A program made the position numbers and the translations under genes. From Humulus lupulus (taxonomy: Eukaryota > Streptophyta > Magnoliopsida > Rosales > Cannabaceae), in contig NC_084793.1 of the NCBI RefSeq assembly GCF_963169125.1, forward strand, positions 40,357,578 through 40,421,577: a stretch of DNA of 64,000 bases. The letters are read 5' to 3'. Positions 1 to 10,735 of the stretch are shown here, one piece after another; the stretch's first letter is position 1; every line of letters starts with the position of its first letter. The notes under the pieces were generated by a model, which was not told the DNA's origin, did no database searches, and saw nothing but the letters and a program-made list of their open reading frames with translations.

Positions 1-274
1 TATTGCCGCGGAGTCTTATTGATCATCGAGGCATTACTACAATATGCCTGCAATCAATGACCATGCGCATCATGCATGATAACAACATCCAAAACCACCT
101 CCCAACTCATTAATCAACCAGAACCAGCAAGTCCACATAACACATAGCATACAACAATCAGGGGGCCATGCCCTAGCATCATGCATGTATAATAACACAT
201 TCATCATGCTCTATCTATATATTCAGGCACACATGGTACTTAAACAAGTAATTAAGCATATATTTCATTAAATA
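1..274 (-). mobile_element. E0 chromovirus: 5' leader, left part
   Basis: This is non-coding sequence between the PBS and gag of a minus-strand Ty3/gypsy element. It resembles the leader of E1 (about 5286-5630): both hold a 'gggcca(t/g)gccct' block followed by a CATGCATG-rich stretch. It continues at 18857, on the other side of the T1 insertion. The gag and pol of E0 would lie to the left, outside the window. Confidence 0.65.
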
Positions 275-279
275 CCAAC
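275..279. repeat. Target site duplication of T1, left copy (CCAAC)
   Basis: CCAAC lies directly before the T1 left LTR and is repeated at 18857-18861 directly after the right LTR. A perfect 5-bp duplication fixes both ends of T1 and shows it inserted as one unit. Confidence 0.9.
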
Positions 280-1245
280 TTTTTACCGAGTTTTTTAGAA
301 ACTAGAATTATAAAAGATTAAAGAGCTTAAAAGAAAGGATTTAAGAGAAGTATACAAGGTTTTTACTTTGTTGGGGCGTTAATGAGACTTAGTCCACGAG
401 ACAGTTGTATTAGAGCTTAGAGAGCTTTCGACAATGGAGTTTTCTGCAAGTTTTAGCAGAGTAACTGCTTACAATCAAAATCTAGGATCCCCTCCTCAGT
501 GCACCACTATTTGTATTTATAGGCACATGAGTGCACTGGGCTTGGGCCGGGCTGGTCCGGCCTAATAAGGGTGCAAATACCATTGGCTTCTCTGATGGGA
601 GCCCAATACAAAGGATTGAAATATGAAATATACATTAATCGAAGCCCATTGGGCCAGCCCAAACAAGATCTTATTCTAAGACATGCGACAAACTGGTGTT
701 TCAGTCTGGGTGTTATGGGCTACGAGGAAGATTTGTGGGAAAAGATCGGTCAGAGTAATGGCGGCGCAGTTCTGAACCAACAACGTGTAATCCCGAGGTA
801 GCCTTCTTTGCAGGTTAAGCGTGGGGACAACCCCCACGCTTCTTGGGACGATGTCAGTATCGGGGAAACTTTATCACGCCAAACTCAGCCATCCAATCCA
901 GATCCGTTTACCAAAGTCCCCCTTTATTCACCAGGGTCCAAGTTCGTTTACCAGGACCTAGGTTTATCCTCAGAGGTCCCGGCCCAATCTCGAATTTGGG
1001 AGCCCGTGACCTCCTTTCTCGTACCTCAAGGGACATCCCGATACGCGGTCCCGGGTTTATACAACCTGCCCCGATGATGGTCTCGGCTTACTCTCCCAGA
1101 TATCCTCTGGGCCTTGCCGAGACTTTTGCAGCCAATATCCATTCTCCCTTCGCCTAATGGGCCCGATCTAGGCTTTAACTCCCAGGAAAGCAGTCCATGG
1201 ACTTAGAGTGTTGACCCATACATTTTGGAAGAAATGGGGATAACA
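280..1245 (-). repeat. T1 3' LTR
   Basis: This 966-bp LTR matches 17893-18856 throughout. In plus orientation it begins TTTTTACCG, where the partner has TGTTTACCG, and ends GGGGATAACA. On the minus strand a TATA box (CTATAAATA) lies at 514-522, so transcription from this LTR would run left into E0. Related LTR sequence recurs at 60755-62073. Confidence 0.9.
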
Positions 1246-1258
1246 ATTACCCCCCAAG
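1246..1258 (-). other. T1 polypurine tract
   Basis: The plus-strand run of six C next to the LTR reads CTTGGGGGGTAAT on the minus strand, immediately before the 3' LTR start TGTTATCCCC. This is the expected primer site for plus-strand DNA synthesis. Confidence 0.75.
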
Positions 1259-1860
1259 CCTTCATCTGGGCTTGCGCGGTGGAGGCTTGTATCCCTCCCG
1301 GACCATCTCAACACTTCCCGGTTAGTTTCCAAGGCGGTGGGTCCACGGAAAGGGGACCCGGATTGCTGAATGATCACGGAGTGAAAGCCTGTTTCGATGT
1401 CCTAGACTGAATCCAAAAAGCCCGGTCCATTTATCAGGATCTAGGTTCGTTTACCAGATCCCCGATTCATTTACTTCAAGGTCGTCTGGAGGCCTCCCGA
1501 TCACTCTACTTCATCGTGAAAGGGGTACGTGTCCTTTGCGTCTGGCGCATTGAGGGCACTCGAATTCGAAAGGTCAACAAACATTCTATTGGTTACTGTG
1601 TTGGCGGTTAAATGTCAGCTCGATTTACAAAGCGTCCCATTCGCATGAATGTCCCCATTATTATCTCTGCAAGAAAAAGTATTGTTGGATGGGACGACCT
1701 TTGAGGTGCTCTTCTTCTGAGCCGTTGGATCGGTGTGGCGCTGATCATGCCTCTGGGGAACCGTGATCCAGTACTCGAGTTGGTCCATTAATGTCACTGC
1801 ACAAACTAGGACCGTCCGATGGAGGGGATCACGCCGAACCGTTAGATCAAAAAAACCTTC
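1259..1860. other. T1 3' region, no gene seen
   Basis: These 600 bases lie between the polypurine tract and the antisense-gene promoter. Short open frames occur on both strands but show no family motif. Because the region precedes a TATA box for a plus-strand gene, it may contain that gene's upstream control sequence, which is inference. Confidence 0.5.
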
Positions 1861-1867
1861 TCGTTCT

Positions 1868-1875
1868 TATAAATA
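1868..1875 (+). promoter_or_regulatory. TATA box of the T1 antisense gene
   Basis: TATAAATA follows a pyrimidine-rich stretch and precedes the first possible exon by a few tens of bases. It points along the plus strand, opposite to gag-pol. Together with the introns downstream it suggests that the antisense gene is transcribed from its own promoter inside the element. Confidence 0.55.
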
Positions 1876-1899
1876 CCCTCATATTTTCATTTGATATCT

Positions 1900-2360
1900 T
1901 TACACTCTCAGAACAAAAGAAATGCTTAAAGGACCTTTTATGTCCGAGCTCCTCGACGACATTTTCCATCATCTACTTCGCCTTCGCCATTGCTTGTTCT
2001 TGACACACCTCATCTTTGTACCTTCGCCAGAGCAGACGACATCAGGCTGTCCAATAGACGAGCTTTTACGCCGCCGCCTTCATTTGTTCAAGGCCGCGAT
2101 TTTACTTTCATTGTCGCCGGAAACACACCATTCTTCACGACCAGCATTTTCCAGTAAGTTTTCCTGACTTTTGCTTTTATTTTCTTGCATTTACCATACC
2201 TTCATAATTGTCTGTTTAGGCTTTTAGATCTTGCCACGTTTAGACTGGCTCTGGGTGCATTAGAATAGGTTAGGAAAAAAGACTAGTCCGGCCTGTCTGG
2301 GATCTCCTCAGGGTCGGGAGGTTCCCGCATAAGCGGCAATAGGCCGGCTTAGGAGAACTT
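1900..2360 (+). pseudogene. T1 antisense gene, 5' exons (interrupted)
   Basis: This stretch lies downstream of the TATA box at 1868. An open frame from an ATG at 1922 runs into a good splice donor (GTAAGT at 2154). A T-rich stretch ends with TTTAG at 2219, giving a likely 66-bp intron. The second exon would run to about 2360, where the truncated chromovirus E1 begins, and the gene resumes after E1 at about 8049. The translated N-terminal part has no domain I recognise, and the second exon carries stops in the frames I read. The join across E1 cannot be fixed exactly because E1 lost its end here. This is probably the 5' UTR and N-terminus of the gene continued at 8049-10735. Confidence 0.45.
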
Positions 2361-3614
2361 CAGCCAACACCTCTGTCTCATGTTCAGGTCCTTCACTGTA
2401 AAGAAATACTTTAGAATCTTATGGTCAGTATATACCTCGCACTTCTCCCCATACAGATAATGTCACCAAATCTTCAGTGTAAACACCACTGCTGCCAGCT
2501 CCAAATCATGGGTAGGATATCGTTGCTCATACTCCTTCAGTTGCCGAGATGGATAAGCTATAACCTTCTCATTCTGCATCAACACACAACCTAAGCCCAA
2601 ACTCGATGCATCGCAGTAAACCACAAACTTCCCTTCCCCCGAAGGAAGACTCAAGACTGGCGTTGTAATAAGTCGTCGCTTCAATTCTTGAAAACTGCCT
2701 TCACACTTGTCTGACCAGATAAACTTATGATTCTTCCGTGTCAATTCTGTCATCGGTGCAGCTATCTTCGAGAAGCCCTCCACAAACTGTCTGTAGTAAC
2801 CTGCTAAACCAAGAAAACTCCGCACCTCCGAGGCGTTCCTTGGCCTCGGCCAATCCCTAACTGCTTCTACCTTAGATGGATCCACCTTAATCCCATCTGC
2901 ACCCACGATATGTCCAAGGAATGTCACTTCTGGAAACCAAAATTCACATTTCTTAAACTTTGCGTACAACTGATGCTCCCTCAACCTCTGAAGAACATGT
3001 CGAAGATGAAGCTCGTGCTCTGACTCTGAACTGGAATACACTAGGATGTCGTCGATGAAGACAATAACGAACTGATCCAGAAAATCCTTGAACACCTTGT
3101 TCATTAGGTCCATAAAAGCTGCTGGGGCATTGGTCAAACCAAATGACATGACCAGAAACTCATAATGCCCATACCGCGTTCAGAAGGCTGTCTTAGGTAT
3201 ATCCTCATCCTTGATCCTCAACTGGTGATAACCAGATCGAAGATCAATCTTTGAGAACACCGTCTTACCCTGCAGCTGATCGAACAAGTCGTCAATCCTT
3301 GGTAGGGGATACTCATTCTTAATAGTCAACTGGTTCAATTCCCTGTAGTCTATACACATTCTCAAGGTCCCGTCCTTCTTTTTCACAAATAAAACTGGAG
3401 CACCCCATGGCAAGTAACTAGGCCTGATAAACCCCAAATCCAGAAGCTCCTGCAACTGTATCTTCAATTCTTTCAGTTCCGCCGGTGCCATCCTATATGG
3501 TACCCTTGACACCGACTCTGTCCCTGGCGCCAACTCAATGACAAACTGAATCTCCCTACGCGACGGAAACCCTGGCATGTCCTCCGGGAACACATCCAAG
3601 AACTCACAAACCAA
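2361..3614 (-). pseudogene. E1 pol: reverse transcriptase and partial RNase H
   Basis: The reverse transcriptase copies element RNA into DNA inside virus-like particles. In order, the frame shows the RT motifs [41 protein letters not shown] and the catalytic FIDDILVYS. The connection region follows, with [15 protein letters not shown], and then RNase H with [17 protein letters not shown] and YTDHK. The frame is nearly intact: one TGA lies at 3178-3180, just before TRYGHYEF, and one near 2463, before HYLYGEKCE. Both stand where CGA (Arg) is expected. Coding homology ends about 20 residues after YTDHK at the 2361 breakpoint. The residues visible fit Tekay-type chromoviruses, and the closest relative in the window is E2 pol (40457-41760). 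Confidence 0.88.
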
Positions 3615-4478
3615 TGGTCTTCTCTGGTCCTACTGGTGAAACCCTGGTGGTATCCACCACACTAGCTAGAAAGCCTATACATCCACTTTGCAACAAGTCT
3701 CTGGCTCTTAATGCCGATATCCTGGGCACGCGGGATCCATGCACCGTTCCCACAAAAACAAAGGGATCCTCGCCCTCTGGCTCAAAAGTCACCATCTTCT
3801 TCCTGCAGTCCATGGTAGCTCCATATCTAACCAACCAATCCATACCTAGAATCATATATAAATTCTTCATACTCAACTCAATCAAATCCACTGATAACTC
3901 CCTACCATCAACCATCACTAGCAGTGCTCTAATCCACCTCTAGATACTACCAGTTCCCCTGTAGGCAGAATAATCCCAAACCCTGAATCACAATACTCAC
4001 TAGGTCTACACAGTCTATCAATCACCTTACTAGAAACAAATGAGTGTGTAGCACCAGAGTCAATCAATATAGTAAAAGGAGTGCCAGCACTAGAAAGCTG
4101 ACCTGTCACTACCGAGAGACTAGCCTCAGCCTTCGCCTGCATCAGGGTAAACACTCGAGCTGGAGTCAAGCTGTCCACCTTCCCTGTATCTCCCTTCTTC
4201 ACTGTCGGGCAATCTTTCCTGAGGTATCCCACAGCCCCGCACACATAACAAGCCTTAGCCCGACATTCTCCCGGATGGCGTCTCCTGCACCTGGTGCACT
4301 CTGGATAAGTCCTCCATGAATCACCGCCTCCCTGACGGCCACCCTGAGTACCCTGACCTCTCCTATCTGGACCAGGAACGGCCGAAGCCTCAGGGTTCTT
4401 CCTCTTCAAATCACTGGGGCCTCCGCCCCTACCTGAACCAGAATATGGAGGCACCGCCCTGCGACCCTCCCTCCTCAC
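3604..4478 (-). pseudogene. E1 gag C-terminus and protease
   Basis: Near 4270-4220 the gag tail has a CTRCRRRHPGEC stretch followed by a zinc knuckle, CYVCGAVGYLRKDC. The knuckle has a Tyr where the His of the CCHC pattern belongs. The protease follows, with the active-site block LIDSGATHSFV and the flap-side pattern ILGMDWL. The reading frame changes near 3918, between the two protease halves, so a frameshift breaks the polyprotein. The second half ends by overlapping the RT frame at 3604-3614. The protease would cut Gag-Pol in the particle. The RNA-binding knuckle is probably impaired in this copy. Confidence 0.83.
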
Positions 4479-5270
4479 TGCACTCTCTCTCCATATCTTG
4501 TTTTCTGCTTCCTCAGCGGTAAGAGCCTTCTCTACAGCCTAGGCATAAGTTATCCCTCCAGGAACTGTGGTAATTCTCACATTTCAGGCTATCATATCAT
4601 TCAGCCCTCTGATAAATCTGTCCTACCTAGTTGCATCAGTAGGCACAAGATCTGGTGCAAACTTCGCAAGTCTGTCAAACTTCAAGGCATATTCTGTAAC
4701 TGTCATACTGCCCTGAACCAACCCCACAAACTCATTTATCTTCGCTGTTCTGATGGCAACATTATAATACTTCTAATTGAATTGATCCTTGAATCCTTCC
4801 CAAGTTAATGCAGTAACATCCCTAGTCTGTGATGCCACCTCCCACCAGATTCGGGCATCCTCCCTCAGCATATAAGTGGCACAGGCCACCCTGTCATGTC
4901 CTTCTACCCTCATAAAATGAAGAATGGTAGTAATCATGGTCATCCACTACTCAACCTTCAGTGGATCAGGTCCTCCCTCAAAGATTGGGGGTTGTTGCTT
5001 CCTGAACCGCTCATACAACAGTTCCCACTTATTCCCAACCTCAACTGGCTGAACACCAGGTACCACTGTAGGTGGCACCATAGGGGAAACACTCCCAGGT
5101 GGTGCCTCCTGCCGTAGAATTTGAATCTGTTCATCTTGGCTCTGAAGCCGAGCCTGCATGTCTGCCATCAACTGCTGCCAGTTCTCAGGGACTGGCAGAG
5201 GGGTCTTGCACTGATCATCATCTCTAGACCCAGACCTGACGGCTAGTTGCGTGGATTTTCTTGGACACAT
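4479..5270 (-). pseudogene. E1 gag (capsid region)
   Basis: This is the structural Gag of a chromovirus, which forms the particle that packages the RNA. I take the ATG at 5270, which starts MCPRKSTQ, a common style of Tekay Gag N-terminus. The longer frame starting at 5285 uses a TTG. A coiled-coil-like segment comes first (ENWQQLMADMQARLQSQ), then a conserved FRKQQPPIFEGGPDPLKVE stretch, then the capsid core with IWWEVASQT. Stops interrupt the frame at about 4946 and again near 4770 and 4620. The same residues appear in E2 gag (38698-39768), so both belong to one family. Confidence 0.8.
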
Positions 5271-5630
5271 ATTTATCCAAGTCAACAGGCAATCAACGAC
5301 TCGGCAATCAGGCTATGATGACAGGGTAATAATCCTTTCATGATCCATCATTGGAACTCCAATCATTCACAAACAATCAATTTTTGACAATTCATCCACA
5401 TGCACAGCAGTGCTAATAAGCACGCCTCAATAACATCATGCAATAGTCAAGGGCCAGGCCCTATCAGTATCTCATGCTCCCTATTCATCAAACAGATATC
5501 AACAATCATATCTCACTCAAATCATTTAAACACATAATCATGTATACACAATTACCAAACCCTGAGTTGAGATTGTCTCTCGCGGCTAATGTACATATCC
5601 AACCAGTCTTTAGGACCCATAAACCTAGGA
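5271..5630 (-). other. E1 5' leader
   Basis: This is the untranslated region between the PBS and gag. It is AT-rich and holds the 'gggccaggccct' block and scattered TTATTAGCA-like words (read on the minus strand), which are also seen in the leader of E2 at 38220-38600. No coding frame is visible. Confidence 0.6.
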
Positions 5631-5633
5631 CGC

Positions 5634-5644
5634 TCTGATACCAA
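5634..5644 (-). other. E1 primer binding site (tRNA-iMet)
   Basis: On the minus strand, TGGTATCAGAGC starts two bases after the LTR end. This is the standard plant initiator-tRNA-Met complement, which primes minus-strand DNA synthesis. It fixes the strand of E1 and identifies 5647-8048 as its 5' LTR. Confidence 0.88.
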
Positions 5645-5646
5645 GC

Positions 5647-8048
5647 TGTAACGCCCTGGATAGCCAAGACTGTTACACTGTGTGTTTATAAAAGTGCTAG
5701 ACTTGCTAATCAAGTCATTTAATTAAGAACGTGTTTTTGAAACTATAATGGAACTAGGGTTAAAAGATTTTGGTCTTAAAAGTCACATTTCTCATAAACA
5801 AACATTCCTTGTTTACATGGGATCCCAAAAATATTAAGATTAAAACCATTTACAAAAGATTTACAATTTAAATACATCATTAGCCATACTAAGGCAAAAT
5901 AGACAGTTCGGCGATCCCTGTCCTGATCCACTCCTCGGCCAAGGCGACTGAACAGCTGGCTATGTACATTCAGCCACGCAGATCTCCATCTCAGGACTGG
6001 TCTAACTTGCCTTTGCCTTTACCTGCACCACGTAGCACCCATGAGCCAAAGCCCAGCAAGAAAACACAATAACAGAGCATAAGCAATCAACAAACAAGCC
6101 AATATCTCATATTGCATAACATATTCTCAACCATATAATCATTCAGAATAATCAAGTATTCGGCATACTAAACATATCAACTCATATCACACATCAATTC
6201 ACAAATGATAACTAGGGTTAGCGCCCTCAGGCCGCACCCTCCGTTATCCCATTGACTCCGGCCCGCTTAAACCGAGCTCAGTGAATATTAAGCTGTCCTC
6301 GGCTACCAGTGGCCAAGCCGCGCCCTGTGCGCAATTATTGTGTACGGCACCCTTAGGCCACTATCACATGTCCCATGGCATAATACCATCATTGACATTA
6401 TACAGATATCGGGAGCTCTTAGTCCCATCATATCACAAACATATAACCGGGTGCAATTTTCTTACCTTTAGGTTTGCTAGCTTTGATCACTTGACTCCTT
6501 GAGCACGATCCCTTTCGAGCCCTAGCGCTCACCTAATCACAACCATAGGTCAAAGTCATCACCAAACATCAATTCCAAAAACTAGCCTCGGGACCAACCT
6601 CGAGCCCCCAGGAAGTCCTAATTCCACCAAACAGGGTGGTGGAATCGAATCCCGAACCCTTGGCCAAAAACTCTTGTAAATAACTCTAAAATCCCTTTAT
6701 GGAAACAGGGCAGCGCTACAACGCTCTAAGGAGGGCACTACAGTGCTACAAGCAGAACCAAAATCCCCCAGAAAGCATGGCCTAGCACTACATCACCCAA
6801 AGGCTAGCGCTGTAGCGCTAGTCTCAGACAGCCAACACCTCATTTTCCCTTCCTGCGATTTCCCCGAGCCAAACTCAACCAAAACTTCTCCAAACCTTCA
6901 CCAAACTTAAAAACAAGCTTATTAACACACTCCACTCATCCCAAGCATCCCAAATACTCAAAACCCAATCACATGCATCCCTAATCTCAAAATTCACCAT
7001 TGTTGCTCATAGACTTCAGAAACTCAGCAGAAACTAGTCAAGACATCAAAGTTTAAAGCTCAGAATTTATACCTTTGATGGAAATTCGATTTCAAGTTAG
7101 CCTCTAGACCTCCTTAGCTTGTTCTTCCTCAATTCCTTGGCTTGAGTTCCCCTGAAATTCCCATCAACTTAGCTTAGATACCATAATTCAAACTAGCCAA
7201 ACCAGAAACTGAAAACTCCAAAGGCTTACCTTAAGTATTGGTGTGTTCCTGATAACCCCTTGCCAACCCTTCAAACTTTGATTACTATTCTTGTTGCTCA
7301 GCCTAATCTGGCTCCCTTCTGAGTCTTGCTCCAAGAAAATTGAAGAGAAATGGTGAGGGAACCACAAACCGACCCTTTGGAAAAAATGCTTTGTTTTCTC
7401 CCTTTTCTTTTTCTTTCTTTTCCTTCTTTTCTCAGCTTTCTACATTACTCTACAATTTCCACTAAGTATAAAGCTTCAGCATACTTATCTCTTGTAAGCC
7501 AATTGACCATAATGCCCTCCCTCTTAATTTTAAACCTTTAAGTGCATCTAGGGCATTTTAGTCATTTCACCCCAATTCCCGCTAATTCCTCGAATGTCTC
7601 TAATATTTACCGCTTACTTCCCGATACCTAATTAATCATCAATTATTTTCCTCATTATCAAAATTAACCTCAATATATTCTCTAAATTCCCATTTATAAC
7701 CCTAGGCTTGCCCCGAGCCGGGTATAAATCCCCGCCTTGACTTTTTCGCTAATCTGCTCACTAGGATCGTTTCAAGTCACAGATCACAGATATATCCACA
7801 TAATAATGTGGTCTCAACAATTATCACATATATATATACACAGTTATACCCGGAACGGGCCAAAATTACGATTATGCCCTTCTAACCTAATCAGGGCCTA
7901 CATGCATACTAATACACAGTCATGCATCTCAAGTATTCAAATAGTCATATAACATGATTTAAATCATTAAATCACATATTTTCCAATTATTCCCTCTCGG
8001 CACACTAATCAAGGCCCTTAAGCCTTATTAGTAAATTTGGGTCGTTAC
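5647..8048 (-). repeat. E1 5' LTR
   Basis: This LTR of about 2.4 kb begins TGTAACGCCC in plus orientation and ends ...GTCGTTAC. It is closely similar along its length to the solo LTR at 57392-59800. On the minus strand it holds the U3 palindrome CCACATAATAATGTGG (7796-7811), a cluster of AGCGCTACAGCGCT dyads (about 6700-6830), a splice-donor-like block at about 6451-6470, and the conserved GGTGCAGGTAAAG block at about 6017-6031. The frames inside it are accidental. Confidence 0.88.
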
Positions 8049-10735
8049 CAGTCGACTCCCGGACTGTTCTATAACCGCCTAGCCAGAAAAAAGGAGAAGG
8101 CTCATATCGGCGTGGGTGAGTTTGGGGCCTGGAGCGTAGGCAACATCAGTGCGGGAGCCACTCTCCTGCTTCATGACTACTTCGCGCAGTTCCTTAAGTT
8201 TATGGGGATTGCGTCGTTTTAGCTCTTTCCTCAGGCGTACCAACTTCTTGTGGGATGGCGCATCTTTTGCATAGCAAAGCAGATCCCAGATCCTAGATCT
8301 GACTCTGGCAAAGGTGTTGTATTTCTACAAGTTGGAGCTGCAGGTCAACGTCAAGGACAAGACCATGGATGACTTTTACAGACTGAAACCGCGTGGAAAC
8401 TACACTGCTCCTACCAGCACATGGAAGCACCACCTGGACGTCAAACATTACTGGTTCATGACGTCTGGGTTTCTTTTAGAAAAGAACCCCACGCTGATGC
8501 TGGACTTCCAGCAAGTGGGTAAGTGGCTTCCCGTTCCCTAGTTTCTTTCTTGTTTTCACTTTTCATTCTCGATATATTGCCTTGGATGGCAGGACCCTAT
8601 GCCCAGAATCCCCTCACCCAGTTTATCTTGGACCAGAAGAAATTCTACTCCGTGCTGAGCACGGAAGATTTGGATGTAGGGGGCTACGTCAACACCAAGA
8701 ACCTCCGGGTTGTCGGGATGCTAGCGGCCAACCAAACGATCAAGCCCCCCAGTCTTCGGGGGATACAATGCGAGAAAGACACGACATTGAGGGAGGAGTT
8801 GGCCCTTGAGCACATCAGGGCTGTAGAGGCCGCGACCTTGGCAGACGCGGCCAAAAGGAAGCGGGACCAGACTGAGCAGAGGGAGAGTGCCACCTCCGAG
8901 GAATTGGAAGCCCTCTTTGACGAGGCCCAACCAAATATGGGGACCCCTGGTGCTAGTGTATCAGGGCAAGGTAATTGACCTTTGCTTTTGATTTATGCTC
9001 CCCGAGTTGGGGGCTTAGTTAGGGATAGACTAGTTTATCAAGGCCCCCTGCTCGGGGCTGATGGAGAGATGAGACCTTCTTCAATATGGGAACTTCTTGG
9101 ACCCAGATGACATGGGAGACCGAGTTCATTCCTTCGCCTTAGGGGAATTAAGTCGAGTCCGAGGTCTAGACAAGGGTTCGTCCCAGAGAACTTTTTGTCT
9201 TGTTATTACTCATTTGCCTTGACTTGTTTATTTTGCTAATTCCCTTTTTGTCTACTTATTTCAGAAGACTACGACATGTCCAATCCCGTAGAAAAGATGA
9301 AGCAGACCCTTGAGGTCCGGGTTGCCAAGGCTAGGGCTTCGGCCAAAAATACCACCAAAGGCGCGCCCAAGCCAAAAGCTTTGGATGCGATCCTTGAGAG
9401 CTCGGTGCCGGAGCCTAACTCAGTCGGGGAGGCCTCAGCCGCAGTCCCGATCATGATAGTTAATCCTGAAACTGTCCCAACTCTCCCTGCTCGTCCTCCG
9501 ATAATCGACTTGGAGGGGGAAACAATGGTGAGTCGGAGTTCCAGGAAGAGAACCGCGGACTCAGGCGCGGGTGAGGTCGTGAAAGGGACATAGAGGGCCA
9601 AGACCAGAGGCGTTGGCTTGGCCGAGGAATCCTCTGGGGACAGTCATCTTGCCACCAAGGAACTCCTAGATGCACCTGCCTTTCCTGTTCATCCGACTTT
9701 GCTCGAAGAGGGAGAGGCAGTTTTGTGGGAGGAATAGTCCAAACTGGTGTCTCGGACGTGGGAGACTGGCCGGGGGAAGAGGGAGGAGGTTTATCGGGCC
9801 CTGATGATCCGTCGTCAGGCCGAGTTCTCGGAGCGTCCGGCAACTTTTAGTGCTTCCCAGCCGATCATGGACCAGCTTGCTGTTGAGACGGGGTTCCGTT
9901 CCAAATTGGGGCAAGACATGACTCCTTTTGATGTGGACTTGCTGGATCAGGTGGGAGATACTATGTCCAATATCCAACTGAAGCAGTACGCCACCATAGC
10001 CAGCCAGGACATGCTATTCATCTCCCAGGCTCTCTGCCATCAGGCCAATGTTGTAAGTTATCTGTTTGTACCTCCTGTTTCTTCTTGCACTTTTAGTTCT
10101 TCAGATTTTTATAATTTCAATTCATTCCAAGACGTTCTACCACCAGAATGCCGAATTGGCGGCCGAGATTGCAATGAAAATGGAGACGAGCCAACTAGAG
10201 CTGGAAGCGGCCGTGAACCAGCAGGAAGCCGCTAAGGAAGCCCTGGCCAAGGAGGTGGCTCAAGCCAAAGTGGACCGCGAAGAGGCTGCCTGGACTAATT
10301 TACAACTTGGAGAGACGATGTCCTAGAGAGAGGCCGAGAATAGCAAGCTAGTGGCCGGTTTGGAGGCGGAGCTTCTCCGAGTGAAGGTCCTACAGAAGGC
10401 GGCCGAAGCCCAGTCTACCCAGGACCGGGAGAGGATCACTGGTCTTGAGTCTCAGGTCTGCAAATTGGACGACCTGTTTCGGCAGAAGGTGATGGCGCAC
10501 GATGAGACCCGTCGCGGGAAAGAAAAGGCGGATGCATTGCTGGAGGTCACCTTTGACAAGGCCATCTACATGGCTTGGCTCCAGGACAAGAACATGAACC
10601 TCCTGCTTTACCCTGACCAACCCCGCCGCAAAAAGAGCCGAATTTGAGGCCAAGGAGAAAGAAGACGCAGAACCCTTGGACGAGGAAGAGGCAAATAGAG
10701 CAAATCCGGAGGCATTGGGGCACGACGAAGCCTAG
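8049..10735 (+). pseudogene. T1 antisense gene (putative 'gypsy-type transposase' domain protein), exons 3'-ward
   Basis: This is a spliced gene on the strand opposite to T1 pol. Exons are about 8049-8518, 8593-8970, 9265-10052 and 10132-10735. All introns start GTAAG/GTAAT and end AG, and the frames join across the last one. The first exon resembles the plant domain called 'Transposase (putative) gypsy type' (PF04195), with LLHDYFAQFLKFMGIASF, then LFPQAYQLLVGWRIF, then YYKL-like and HYWFMTSGF stretches. The second is charged. The third is Ser/Pro-rich and then helical. The fourth is an Ala/Glu/Lys-rich coiled coil ending in an acidic tail (stop at 10733-10735). Stops near 8221, 9591, 9736 and 10324, and frameshifts near 8295 and 10630, disable it. 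The name reflects annotation history; the function is unknown. Antisense genes of this kind are reported in Tat elements. Confidence 0.75.

Larger units (their letters stand above)
2361..8048 (-). mobile_element. E1: 3'-truncated Tekay-like chromovirus
   Basis: This is a minus-strand Ty3/gypsy element with 5' LTR (5647-8048), tRNA-iMet PBS, gag, protease, RT and most of RNase H. Homology stops inside RNase H at about 2361. The integrase, chromodomain and 3' LTR seen in the related plus-strand copy E2 are missing. E1 interrupts the antisense gene of T1, so it inserted after T1. With one end deleted, no TSD can be read. Confidence 0.85.

Noticed and set aside
2280..2360. 'ctaagccgg' on the minus strand as a continuation of E1 RNase H (ADALSR block)
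   Set aside because: The match is only a few residues, would need an internal deletion, and no further pol follows. The stretch is better explained as T1 antisense-gene sequence.
9460..9977. Minus-strand frames of 103-127 codons antisense to the T1 coiled-coil gene
   Set aside because: They mirror the codon pattern of the plus-strand gene, show no family motif and are not in frame with T1 pol.
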